From Duganella sp. 1224 (lineage in GTDB: Bacteria > Pseudomonadota > Gammaproteobacteria > Burkholderiales > Burkholderiaceae_D), in assembly GCF_013408245.1 (NCBI RefSeq), contig NZ_JACBYS010000001.1:682001-746000 (forward strand): a stretch of 64,000 bases of DNA, written 5' to 3'. Positions 8,718 to 16,266 of the stretch are shown here, in pieces. Both the position numbers and the translations under genes were made by a program. Below the pieces are notes generated by a model. It saw only the letters and a list, made by a program, of their open reading frames with translations, made no database searches and was not told where the DNA came from. Each line of letters starts with the position of its first letter. Position 1 is the first letter of the stretch.

Positions 8718-9835
8718 TGCGGGCGGCCCTGCAGGCGGCGCTCCGGCTGCGCCGCCTCGTTGGCCGCTTCGGCGCCCTGTTCGAACAGCAGGCGGCGGGT
8801 TGGCGCGTTGGCATCCACCCCCAGCTCGCTGAACACCTCCAGCGCGCCCAGCAACACCGCCTGCTGCGCGTTCATGAAGTTGAGATACGACGAATTCAGC
8901 ACGTAGAACACCAGCTCATATTCCAGCGCATCCTGGGTGACGGACTTGAGGTGCACCCGGTCGGCGCGGACATCGGGCTGGCGTTCCACCACCGCCTTCA
9001 GCGCATCGGGCACCTTGGCCGCCAGCGCGGCCGGCGTGGCCGGATTGATACGCAGGGAGAACTGCACCCGGCGATTCTGCATGCGCTTGTAGTTGCGCAC
9101 CACGTTCTTCAGCAACTCGGCGTTGCCGATGATGATCTGCTCACCGCTGTCGGAGCGGATGCGGGTGGTCTTCAGGCCCACGTGCTCCACGGTGCCGGAA
9201 ACATTGGTGATGGCGATCGAGTCGCCCACCTCGAACGGCTTGTCGACGGCGATGGCCAGCGACGCAAACAGGTCGCCCAGCACATTCTGCACCGCCAGCG
9301 CCACCGCGATACCGCCGATCCCCAGGCTGGCCACCAGCGCCGAGACATTGATGCCGAGGTTGGACAGCGCCGCCAGCATGAAGATCACCCACACGGTGGT
9401 CTTCAATGCCCACACCATCAGCGTGTTGGCGACAGTGGTGGGGGAGTCGGGATTTTCCGCGTGGTTGCGGAAGTAGCGGCGCGCGCCCAGCGTGGCGGCA
9501 CGGTCCAGGTACAGCACCAGCTGGAAACCGAGGACGATGAACCACAGGTGGCCGAGGCGCTCCTCCCACAGCGGCGGCAGCTCCAGCATCTTCAGGCCGA
9601 CCAGCAGCGACACCACCAGCACGGCCAGCATGCTGGTGCGGTTGAGGGTTTCCTTCAGCAGTTGGACGGCAGGGCGGTCGGGCCGTCCGGCTTCGTCGTG
9701 CCGGCACAGGCGCCTGCGCAGCAGCCTCAGAACGGCATAGATGGCGAGGAAGGTGATGCCAGCGGCGCCGGCTGCGATCAGCAGCTGTTCGCCGTCGACG
9801 TTGGAAAAGGGGGCCAGATAACGTTGAATATTCAA
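8714..9835 (-). CDS. MscS-family mechanosensitive ion channel
   Basis: A 373-residue small-conductance mechanosensitive channel homologue of the inner membrane. The start is set at TTG 9835 because AGGAG stands six bases upstream and the first residues (NIQRYLAPFSNVDGEQLL) lead straight into helix one; the frame has no ATG close by. Helices lie at about 20-40, 65-90, 95-115 and 140-175. The pore-lining helix reads ALVASLGIGGIAVALAVQNVLGD, the MscS TM3 pattern. After it comes the beta domain (KPFEVGDSIAI, GTVEHVGLKTTRIR, IIIGNAELL). It would act as an osmotic safety valve. Its stop overlaps that of the convergent membrane protein gene. Confidence 0.9.
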   Translation of the reverse strand: MNIQRYLAPFSNVDGEQLLIAAGAAGITFLAIYAVLRLLRRRLCRHDEAGRPDRPAVQLLKETLNRTSMLAVLVVSLLVGLKMLELPPLWEERLGHLWFIVLGFQLVLYLDRAATLGARRYFRNHAENPDSPTTVANTLMVWALKTTVWVIFMLAALSNLGINVSALVASLGIGGIAVALAVQNVLGDLFASLAIAVDKPFEVGDSIAITNVSGTVEHVGLKTTRIRSDSGEQIIIGNAELLKNVVRNYKRMQNRRVQFSLRINPATPAALAAKVPDALKAVVERQPDVRADRVHLKSVTQDALEYELVFYVLNSSYLNFMNAQQAVLLGALEVFSELGVDANAPTRRLLFEQGAEAANEAAQPERRLQGRPH

Positions 9836-10016
9836 ACCGTGCTCCTGTTCTGCGTTGTGGCGGTGATCGCCCCATGGTAGACAGTGTGCGGGCGGACCTC
9901 TGTTCGTTGCATCACACGGCTGGCCAGAAACGTAGTGGCTTTTGGTGATTTTCGTAATTGCTATTCTGAATTTGAAGAAGCACAATGCTGGCACATCTCC
10001 ACAATAAGAGAGGATT

Positions 10017-12362
10017 ATGAGACAGCTCGCCCACACGCCGGTCTTCACCGCGCTCGCATCGATTTTTGCCTTTTCCGCTTCGGCGCTCGCCGCGCCCATC
10101 GCCACCCTGGACCGGGAGGGCGCCTTCGTGTCGATTGAGGCCTATGGCCCAAACGTGGTACACGTCACCATCGCCGTCGACAAGGCGGAGGTGCTGAAGG
10201 GGCCGGGCTATGGCATCCTGCCGAAAAACAGCGACAACGGCGCTTTCCGCCACACCGGCGGCAAGGACGGCGACGTGTTTGTCTCGCCGGCGATGACGGT
10301 GCGCGTGAACCCGGCGCCGCCGCCGTCAGTACCGACGCAGGGCCAGAAGTACTTCGCGCCGGCGCTGGCGCCGGTCGGCCTGCAGGTGCTGAACGCCAGG
10401 GGCGAGCAGATCGTCAGCATGAACGGCTGGGAGATGTCGCCGCAGACCGTCAACACCGAGAAGACCTTCCAGGTCGGCGCCTCGTTCTCCGTCGCGCGCG
10501 ACGAGCATTACTACGGCATGGGTCAGAACCAGGAGTCGATCGGGCCACTGGACCTGCGCGGCCGCGTCCTCGACTGCAAGCACTGGTACGACGCGCCGGC
10601 CGGGGAATCGGTCTGCGTGCCGTTCATGGTGTCGTCCAAGGGCTACGGCATCGTCTGGGACAACCCGTCGGCAACCCGCTTTGTGGCCGGCGTCAACGGC
10701 CGCACCGCGTTCCAGTCGACTGTGGGCGAGCGTGTCAGCTTCTTCATCATCACCGGCGCCACGCCGGAGGAGATCTATTCCGGCTATGCGCGCGTGACCG
10801 GCAAGACGCCGATTCCACCCAAGTCCGCGTTTGGCCTGATCCAGTCGAAAGCCCGCTACGACAGCCAGCAGGAGGTGCTGCGCGTGGCGAACACCTATCG
10901 CCAGAAACAGTATCCGCTGGACGTGATGGTGGTGGACTGGTTCTACTGGACCCGCATGGGCCAGATGGACATCGACCCGGCGCAGTTCCCCGATCCCAAG
11001 GCCATGAACAAGCAACTGCACGAGATGGGCATGGAATCCATCATCTCGATCTGGCCGCGCTACGAAACCGCCGGCCGCTACTTCAATGAACTGGACAGCA
11101 AGGGCTATCTGCTGAAGGACAAGGACGGCAAGACGGTCGATGGCCTGCCGTTCCGCTCCGACCGCACCGGCGGCCTGATCGACCCGACCAATCCGGCCGC
11201 CCGCAAGTGGTTCTGGGAGAAGGCGCGCGACAATATCCTGTCGCAGGGCTTCGATTATCCGTGGCTGGACGAAACCGAGCCGGATCTGGTGCCGGATGGC
11301 TTCTTCTATTCGATCGGTTCCGGCGACCGCTATCACAACCTGTTCCCGCTGCTGCACGTCGAGGGCGTGGCCGACAACCTGCGCGCGTGGAAGCCGAACA
11401 AGCGGGTGCTGATCCTGTCGCGCGCCGCCTACCTGGGCGCGCAGCGCACCGGCGCCCTGTTCTGGTCCTCGGACATTCAGCCGACCTGGGAGGCGCTGGC
11501 GCGCCAGGTGCCGACTGGCCTGAACATGACGGCCTCCGGCATCGCCTACTGGGGCAACGACATCGGCGGCTGGCAGAAGCTGGCGCCGAACAGCAGCGCG
11601 GTCAAGCCGCCGCTGCTCGATCCGTCCGATGCGCGCAACGTGGTGGGCAACAACCATGACTATCCGGAGCTGATGACGCGCTGGTTCCAGTACGGGACCT
11701 TCCTGCCGACGCTGCGCCTGCACGGCGACCGCAAGGAGGCCGAGATCTGGTCCTTCGGCAAACAGGCGGAGGCGGTGATGGCGCGCTTCGACAAGCTGCG
11801 CTATCAGCTGATCCCCTACATGTACTCGCAGGCCAAGTTCACGCACGATACCGGCGCGCCGTTCATGCGGCCGCTGTGGATGGACTTTGCCAGCGACCCG
11901 AACGTGGCCAACATCGGCACCCAGTACATGTTTGGCCCGGCCTTCCTGGTGGCGCCGGTGACAGAGCAGGGGCAGACCGAGAAGGACGTGTACCTGCCGG
12001 CCGGCGCGGACTGGTACAACTTCTGGACCAACGAGAAACTGGCCGGTGGCCGCTGGGTCAAGGTGGCGGCGCCGATCGATCAGATTCCGGTGTTCGTGAA
12101 GGCGGGGTCGGTGCTGCCGATGGGCGCGGAGGTGCAATCCACCGCGACCCGGCAGGCCATCGCAGCGATCCACGTCTACCCGGGCAGGAACGGCGAGTTC
12201 CGCCTGTACGACGACGATGGCGTGAGCTACGACTACGAGAAGGGCAAGTCGACCGTGACGCAGCTGAAGTGGGAAGACGCGGCCGGCAAGCTCAGTGCCA
12301 GCGGCGGCGACGCGGCGCTGGTCAAGTCGGCGGCGGGGCTGGTCAAGGTGATCGGCAAATAA
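10017..12362 (+). CDS. Glycoside hydrolase family 31 (alpha-glucosidase/alpha-xylosidase)
   Basis: Secreted enzyme of 781 residues; the start ATG follows AGAGAGG and begins a signal peptide (VFTALASIFAFSASALAAP). An N-terminal beta-sandwich (about 25-260, with HYYGMGQNQESIGPLDLRG) precedes the (beta/alpha)8 barrel. GH31 landmarks are LDVMVVDWFYWTRMGQMDID, the nucleophile region GFDYPWLDETEP (Asp before ET), WSSDIQPTWEALARQ and YWGNDIGGW, with the acid/base candidate Asp in LRLHGDRKE. C-terminal beta domains follow (VFVKAGSVLPMG, YPGRNGEFRLYDDDGVSYDYE). The DYPWLDE form resembles the alpha-xylosidase branch more than plain alpha-glucosidases, so xyloglucan-type side chains are possible substrates. 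It stands alone; 1 bp separates it from the convergent fusion gene. Confidence 0.92.
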   Translation: MRQLAHTPVFTALASIFAFSASALAAPIATLDREGAFVSIEAYGPNVVHVTIAVDKAEVLKGPGYGILPKNSDNGAFRHTGGKDGDVFVSPAMTVRVNPAPPPSVPTQGQKYFAPALAPVGLQVLNARGEQIVSMNGWEMSPQTVNTEKTFQVGASFSVARDEHYYGMGQNQESIGPLDLRGRVLDCKHWYDAPAGESVCVPFMVSSKGYGIVWDNPSATRFVAGVNGRTAFQSTVGERVSFFIITGATPEEIYSGYARVTGKTPIPPKSAFGLIQSKARYDSQQEVLRVANTYRQKQYPLDVMVVDWFYWTRMGQMDIDPAQFPDPKAMNKQLHEMGMESIISIWPRYETAGRYFNELDSKGYLLKDKDGKTVDGLPFRSDRTGGLIDPTNPAARKWFWEKARDNILSQGFDYPWLDETEPDLVPDGFFYSIGSGDRYHNLFPLLHVEGVADNLRAWKPNKRVLILSRAAYLGAQRTGALFWSSDIQPTWEALARQVPTGLNMTASGIAYWGNDIGGWQKLAPNSSAVKPPLLDPSDARNVVGNNHDYPELMTRWFQYGTFLPTLRLHGDRKEAEIWSFGKQAEAVMARFDKLRYQLIPYMYSQAKFTHDTGAPFMRPLWMDFASDPNVANIGTQYMFGPAFLVAPVTEQGQTEKDVYLPAGADWYNFWTNEKLAGGRWVKVAAPIDQIPVFVKAGSVLPMGAEVQSTATRQAIAAIHVYPGRNGEFRLYDDDGVSYDYEKGKSTVTQLKWEDAAGKLSASGGDAALVKSAAGLVKVIGK

Positions 12363-12363
12363 C

Positions 12364-14622
12364 TCACTTCGCTTTGTTCCAATAGCGCGGTTGGCGCAGC
12401 CTGCGCGAGACGCTGTGGCGCAGGTCGCGCCACAGTGGCAGCGGATCGCGCCAGTCGTGAACGAAGTAGCGGGCGCCGGGCCGCAGGCATTCCGCCAGGT
12501 AGCCTGCGAGGGCGCGCGCACGGCCGGCCAGCGGCCCGCGCGCCAGCAGCCATAGCAGGCGGCGCGTGTCCGCTGTCATGAATCTGCAGCGCAGGCCGGT
12601 GCGGTAGGGCTGCACGGCGATCTGCCGCTGCAGCCCCAGCGCCTGGTAGCAGTACCAGGGGAAGCTGGCGCCGGCCTGGCAGGCCAGCGGCAGGCTGCCC
12701 CAGAAGCGGCCGTTCACCTCCATCAAGGCGGCCCGCCCGGTGGCCGGGTCGTAGCGGTATTCGACCATCGCCACGCCTTCCCAGTCCAGTGCCCGTAGCA
12801 GGGCGATCGATTGCCGCATCAGCGGCTGCGATACCGGCGTCGATACGCACAGCGTGGATGTGCCGCCCTCGGGTGGCCACTCGTGCAGGCGGCGGTGCTG
12901 GAACTGGTACAGCGCTTCGCCATCCTTCATCAGGACGAACTGGCCCAGGCCGTAGCCGTCGCAATATTCCTGCACCATCGGGTGGCGCCGTAGCGATTGG
13001 TAGCGGCGCAGGCTGGCCAGCAAGGCGTCGGCGTCATCGCAGCGCCGCATCTTTTCCAGCGTCATGCCGGCCTGGCGCAGCAGGGGGGCGATGGTATTCG
13101 GATCGGCCCATTTCAGCACCACCGGATAGCGGGCCGTCCGCGCAACCGTTCGGGCGTCCGCCACCGACGCCGGGTGCCTGGTGCGCGGGACGAAGATGCC
13201 GACATCGGCCGCCGCCGCGTAGGTTCGTTCCTTGTGCAGCACACGCTCCATGCGCGCGGCATCGGCAAACATCATGCGGTAGCCGGGCAGCGCGTGACGC
13301 GCGGCGTTGAGCATCAGGATGTCCGTTTCCGAAACGGCGAATAGCGCGGCCGGGCCGTTTTCTTCGCCCAGCCGGCGCAGTTGGGCCACCACGTCGTCCG
13401 CGCGCAGCATGCCGCGATACAGGTAGCGCGAGCCCAGTCCCAGCGATTGCGCATCGCCGGCGATACCGTACACCTTGACGCCATGCCGGCCTAGATCGCG
13501 GATGATGGCCAGCCCGATGGGCGTGTCGATGCCCAGCACCACCGCCGGCAATGGCTGCGGCGGCGTCGGCGCGAGCAGGCCATGTATCCAGCGCCGCCAG
13601 TGATGCCGCTGCCGCTCGGTGACGCTGCCGATGGCGAAGATGCTGACAAACACCGCCAGCATGGTGGCAATGTAGAACCACGGCCCGGCCGGGTCGCCGT
13701 TGAACAAGGCGGCATAAAACTGCATCAGCGGCTGGTGCAGCAGGTAGGTGCTGAAGGTGTATGCCGCCAGCGGCCGCGCCAGCGGCGCCAGTTGGTCCAG
13801 CGGCGGCGCCAGCGCGCGGACGCCGGCGAAATGGATGGCGACGATGATCGCCAGCAGGTAGTCGGTCGCAAAGTAGCGCGAAAAGGCCAGCTGGCGGTGC
13901 CAGTGCGCGCCGATGATGTCGCGCAGCCAGGTGCTGCCGGCTTCGGTCAGCTGGTAGTGGTGGAACAGGCCGTAGGCCAGGCAGGAGCAGGCCAGCAGCA
14001 CGGCGCCGGCAGCGCGGCCGATGCGCTGCGGGGCCGTCCAGCGGTGCAGCGCCACGCCGGTCGCCCACACCGGCGCCAGTAGCAGGATTTTGGGGCCGGC
14101 CAGCAGCATCGCCATGCCGCACCACACCACGCGCCGGCGGCCGCGCGTGAAGGTCAGTGCCGCAAACAGCGCGTAGTACCAGAATTCGTAGCACAGCGAC
14201 CAATACGGTACGTTGGAGAAGGACATGATGGAGAGCGTCCAGCTCTCGTTGATGAATGCCAGGCTGGTGAGGATGCGTAGCCAGGACAGATCGTGTGTGG
14301 TGCGGTCGCCGTAGAATTGCGGGACCATGGCTTCGCCCAGTTGGTCCAGCAATGGCGTCAGCAGCACGGTCGGCAGCGCCAGCGAGTAGAAGCGCGCCAG
14401 TCGGCTGGACCAGTATTCCAGCGGCGTGGTTTCGCGCGTGCTGGTGATGTGGGCAATCACGTAGCCCGACAGCACGAAGAACACGATGACCGCCGCGTGG
14501 CCGTGGGTGCTGAGCGGCAGCTTGTCCGCGATCAGCAGGCGGATGTTGGAGTGGTACAGCACCACCAGCAGCGCGCTGGCGATGCGGACCAGGTCGAGGT
14601 AGGTGGAAAACGCGGGGTTCAT
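12364..14622 (-). CDS. Acyltransferase-3 / ATP-grasp fusion protein
   Basis: One uninterrupted frame of 752 residues joins two enzymes. Residues 1 to about 345 are an acyltransferase-3 membrane domain: ten or so helices, catalytic His in VLYHSNIR (His24), FFVLSGYVI, and the late STYLLHQPLMQF. From about 358 it becomes a carboxylate-amine-ligase-type ATP-grasp protein: a Rossmann-like start VVLGIDTPIGLAIIRDLGRHG, the pre-ATP-grasp segment, ATP-binding PVVLKWADPN, MVQEYCDGYGLGQF, and metal/phosphate-binding ALMEVNGRFWGSLP (Glu635, Asn637, Arg639). Start ATG 14622 overlaps the phosphatase stop as ATGA. It likely acylates or ligates an amino or carboxylate substrate for a cell-surface glycan or peptide; this is inference. 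Confidence 0.88.
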   Translation of the reverse strand: MNPAFSTYLDLVRIASALLVVLYHSNIRLLIADKLPLSTHGHAAVIVFFVLSGYVIAHITSTRETTPLEYWSSRLARFYSLALPTVLLTPLLDQLGEAMVPQFYGDRTTHDLSWLRILTSLAFINESWTLSIMSFSNVPYWSLCYEFWYYALFAALTFTRGRRRVVWCGMAMLLAGPKILLLAPVWATGVALHRWTAPQRIGRAAGAVLLACSCLAYGLFHHYQLTEAGSTWLRDIIGAHWHRQLAFSRYFATDYLLAIIVAIHFAGVRALAPPLDQLAPLARPLAAYTFSTYLLHQPLMQFYAALFNGDPAGPWFYIATMLAVFVSIFAIGSVTERQRHHWRRWIHGLLAPTPPQPLPAVVLGIDTPIGLAIIRDLGRHGVKVYGIAGDAQSLGLGSRYLYRGMLRADDVVAQLRRLGEENGPAALFAVSETDILMLNAARHALPGYRMMFADAARMERVLHKERTYAAAADVGIFVPRTRHPASVADARTVARTARYPVVLKWADPNTIAPLLRQAGMTLEKMRRCDDADALLASLRRYQSLRRHPMVQEYCDGYGLGQFVLMKDGEALYQFQHRRLHEWPPEGGTSTLCVSTPVSQPLMRQSIALLRALDWEGVAMVEYRYDPATGRAALMEVNGRFWGSLPLACQAGASFPWYCYQALGLQRQIAVQPYRTGLRCRFMTADTRRLLWLLARGPLAGRARALAGYLAECLRPGARYFVHDWRDPLPLWRDLRHSVSRRLRQPRYWNKAK

Positions 14623-15170
14623 GCCGCGCCCCGCGACAAGGTACGGTGCAGCTGGTGCACCGCTTGCCGCAGCCGCTCGAAGCATTGGTCGAAGTAGGCG
14701 TCGCTCAGCGTGTAGGGGTCGTGCAGGTGCGGCATGGGCGGCGCGCACCAGAGGCCGAGCAGGGCGATCTGAATGTCGTCGCGGCCGGCCAGCCGGCGTT
14801 GCAGCGCGCGCGCGTGACGGACTTCCATGGCAAGCAGCAGGTCGCCCGGTAGCACCTCGAAGTCGCGCAGGTCGGTGGCGCGGTGCGCGCGCAGGTCTTC
14901 GCCGCAGCGCTCGGCGGCGCGCAGGGCGGACGGCGGGGAGGGCGCGCCGGTGCAGGTGGACAGGCCCACGGAGGCGGCCTGCATGCCAAGGCGCCCGGCA
15001 ACGCGCTGCGCATACGCGCTGCGGCAAATATTCCCCAGGCAGACAAACACCACGCGCCGCACCTGCTCGGGATGCCGAAGGCGAAACGCCGCCAGCAGCC
15101 CGCCACGCAGGGCCAGCCGCGCCAAGCAGGCCCGCAGCCCACCGCGCCATGTGCCGTGGCGGGTGTTCAT
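14619..15170 (-). CDS. Low-molecular-weight protein tyrosine phosphatase family
   Basis: Protein of 183 residues, LMW-PTP fold after a 38-residue basic N-terminal extension. The active-site loop VFVCLGNICRSAYAQ (C44-x5-R-S) matches CxGNxCRS of the family. The general acid loop near the C-terminus reads HDPYTLSDAYFDQC, giving the Asp-Pro-Tyr typical of bacterial Wzb-like phosphatases. ATG 15170 overlaps the deacetylase stop (ATGA), and its own TGA overlaps the fusion gene start, so all three are translationally coupled. In bacteria such phosphatases dephosphorylate tyrosine kinases that steer capsule and exopolysaccharide export, in line with the carbohydrate-type neighbours. No kinase is encoded here. 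Confidence 0.9.
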   Translation of the reverse strand: MNTRHGTWRGGLRACLARLALRGGLLAAFRLRHPEQVRRVVFVCLGNICRSAYAQRVAGRLGMQAASVGLSTCTGAPSPPSALRAAERCGEDLRAHRATDLRDFEVLPGDLLLAMEVRHARALQRRLAGRDDIQIALLGLWCAPPMPHLHDPYTLSDAYFDQCFERLRQAVHQLHRTLSRGAA

Positions 15171-16183
15171 GCGGACCTCGCGGCGATGCGGGCCAGCGCC
15201 CATCGGCCGTAGCGGTCGTAGGCGGATTGGGCGGCGAGCCGGCCGACGGTGCGCCAGGTCCGGCCGCGCAACAGCGGATTGCACGCCGTCGTCGCCGTCA
15301 TCGGCTGGCTGGCCGCCAGCGCCATGCCGCTCGCCGTGAACCGTTGCGGGTGCGCGGCGATGTATGCACACAGCCGCTCCATGCGCGACTGGTTGAGCGC
15401 ATGCCGACGCAGCCGGCGAAATGCCGGGCCATCGCTGTGCACGTACTCAAAAGGATGGGTCAATATCACGACAAGCTCCAGGCCAGCCGCATACGCCTGC
15501 TCCAGCAAGGCGCGCATTTCTGCAAAGCTGGTGCTGGACACCGCCGCCGACTTCAGGTGCCGGCCCCGATCACAATACGTCAGTACCGGGCATTCCAGCA
15601 CGCCATGCCGCCGATGCCGTCCAGCGTACAACTGGTACGACGCCTGCCCGCCGTTGTAGACACCCAGCCCGACGCTGGAGCTGTACGGCATTCCCGCCGC
15701 CGCCACGGCGCCAAACAGATGATCGTCATACTGCAGATTGCCGGCGCGGAAGACCTGCGGCGCCGGCAAACCCCACGCCGCGAACGTCGCCAGCCCATGC
15801 CTGAGTAAAGCCAGCGTGGACGCCACATCCCGCCCGGCCAGATCATCCTGGCGCGGCTGGCGCCGCACGCGTTGCGCCCAGTCCGGGTGCTGGAACACAG
15901 CCCAACAGGGATGCACATGCAGCTGCGCCTCGTGCCCGGCGGCGGCGATGCGCCGCGCCAAACCGCGCATCGGCTCATCGCCAAAATAGTGCCGCTGCGC
16001 CGTCTCGACAAAGAACGTCGCCTGAATGCCGTGTCGCTGGAAGCAGTCCAGCAGAAACCCCAGCCCCTGCGAGCGCCCATCCGCCTCGCACAGCACCATC
16101 GGCGCGCCCACGGGCAAGCGCGCCGGGTCGGCAAACGCCCCGGCGATGCTGAACTCCGTATCGATGGTAATGCAGACGCGCAT
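15167..16183 (-). CDS. Polysaccharide deacetylase family protein
   Basis: NodB-fold protein of 338 residues without signal peptide. The N-terminus MRVCITIDTEFSIAGAF carries the metal-binding/catalytic Asp-Thr-Glu of the family. QATFFVETAQRHYFGD and AAGHEAQLHVHPCWAVFQ follow, the latter giving the His-x-His-Pro zinc site. FRAGNLQYDDHLFGAVAAAGMPYSSS and VVILTHPFEYVH complete the fold. Of the family, this resembles the cytosolic group found next to ATP-grasp and glycosyltransferase genes in exopolysaccharide or antibiotic-like clusters rather than secreted chitin deacetylases. It is the first gene of the three-gene overlapping operon. The 83 bp upstream separate it from the NUP gene, which runs in the same direction. 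Confidence 0.88.
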   Translation of the reverse strand: MRVCITIDTEFSIAGAFADPARLPVGAPMVLCEADGRSQGLGFLLDCFQRHGIQATFFVETAQRHYFGDEPMRGLARRIAAAGHEAQLHVHPCWAVFQHPDWAQRVRRQPRQDDLAGRDVASTLALLRHGLATFAAWGLPAPQVFRAGNLQYDDHLFGAVAAAGMPYSSSVGLGVYNGGQASYQLYAGRHRRHGVLECPVLTYCDRGRHLKSAAVSSTSFAEMRALLEQAYAAGLELVVILTHPFEYVHSDGPAFRRLRRHALNQSRMERLCAYIAAHPQRFTASGMALAASQPMTATTACNPLLRGRTWRTVGRLAAQSAYDRYGRWALARIAARSA

Positions 16184-16266
16184 GACGGCCAGCCGGCAAT
16201 GTCAATCCGGCCAGTGTAGCCAGCGTGGCCCGCGGCGGCATGCGCTTGATCAAACCGAGGGCAAAA

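Noticed and set aside
10326..12521. 731-codon frame opposite the GH31 gene
   Set aside because: Low-complexity shadow; the plus strand holds all GH31 motifs and a signal peptide.
12364..15150. Extension of the acyltransferase/ATP-grasp fusion to 928 residues
   Set aside because: The extra N-terminal part lies antiparallel in frame to the phosphatase gene and has no family match; ATG 14622 gives the standard acyltransferase start.
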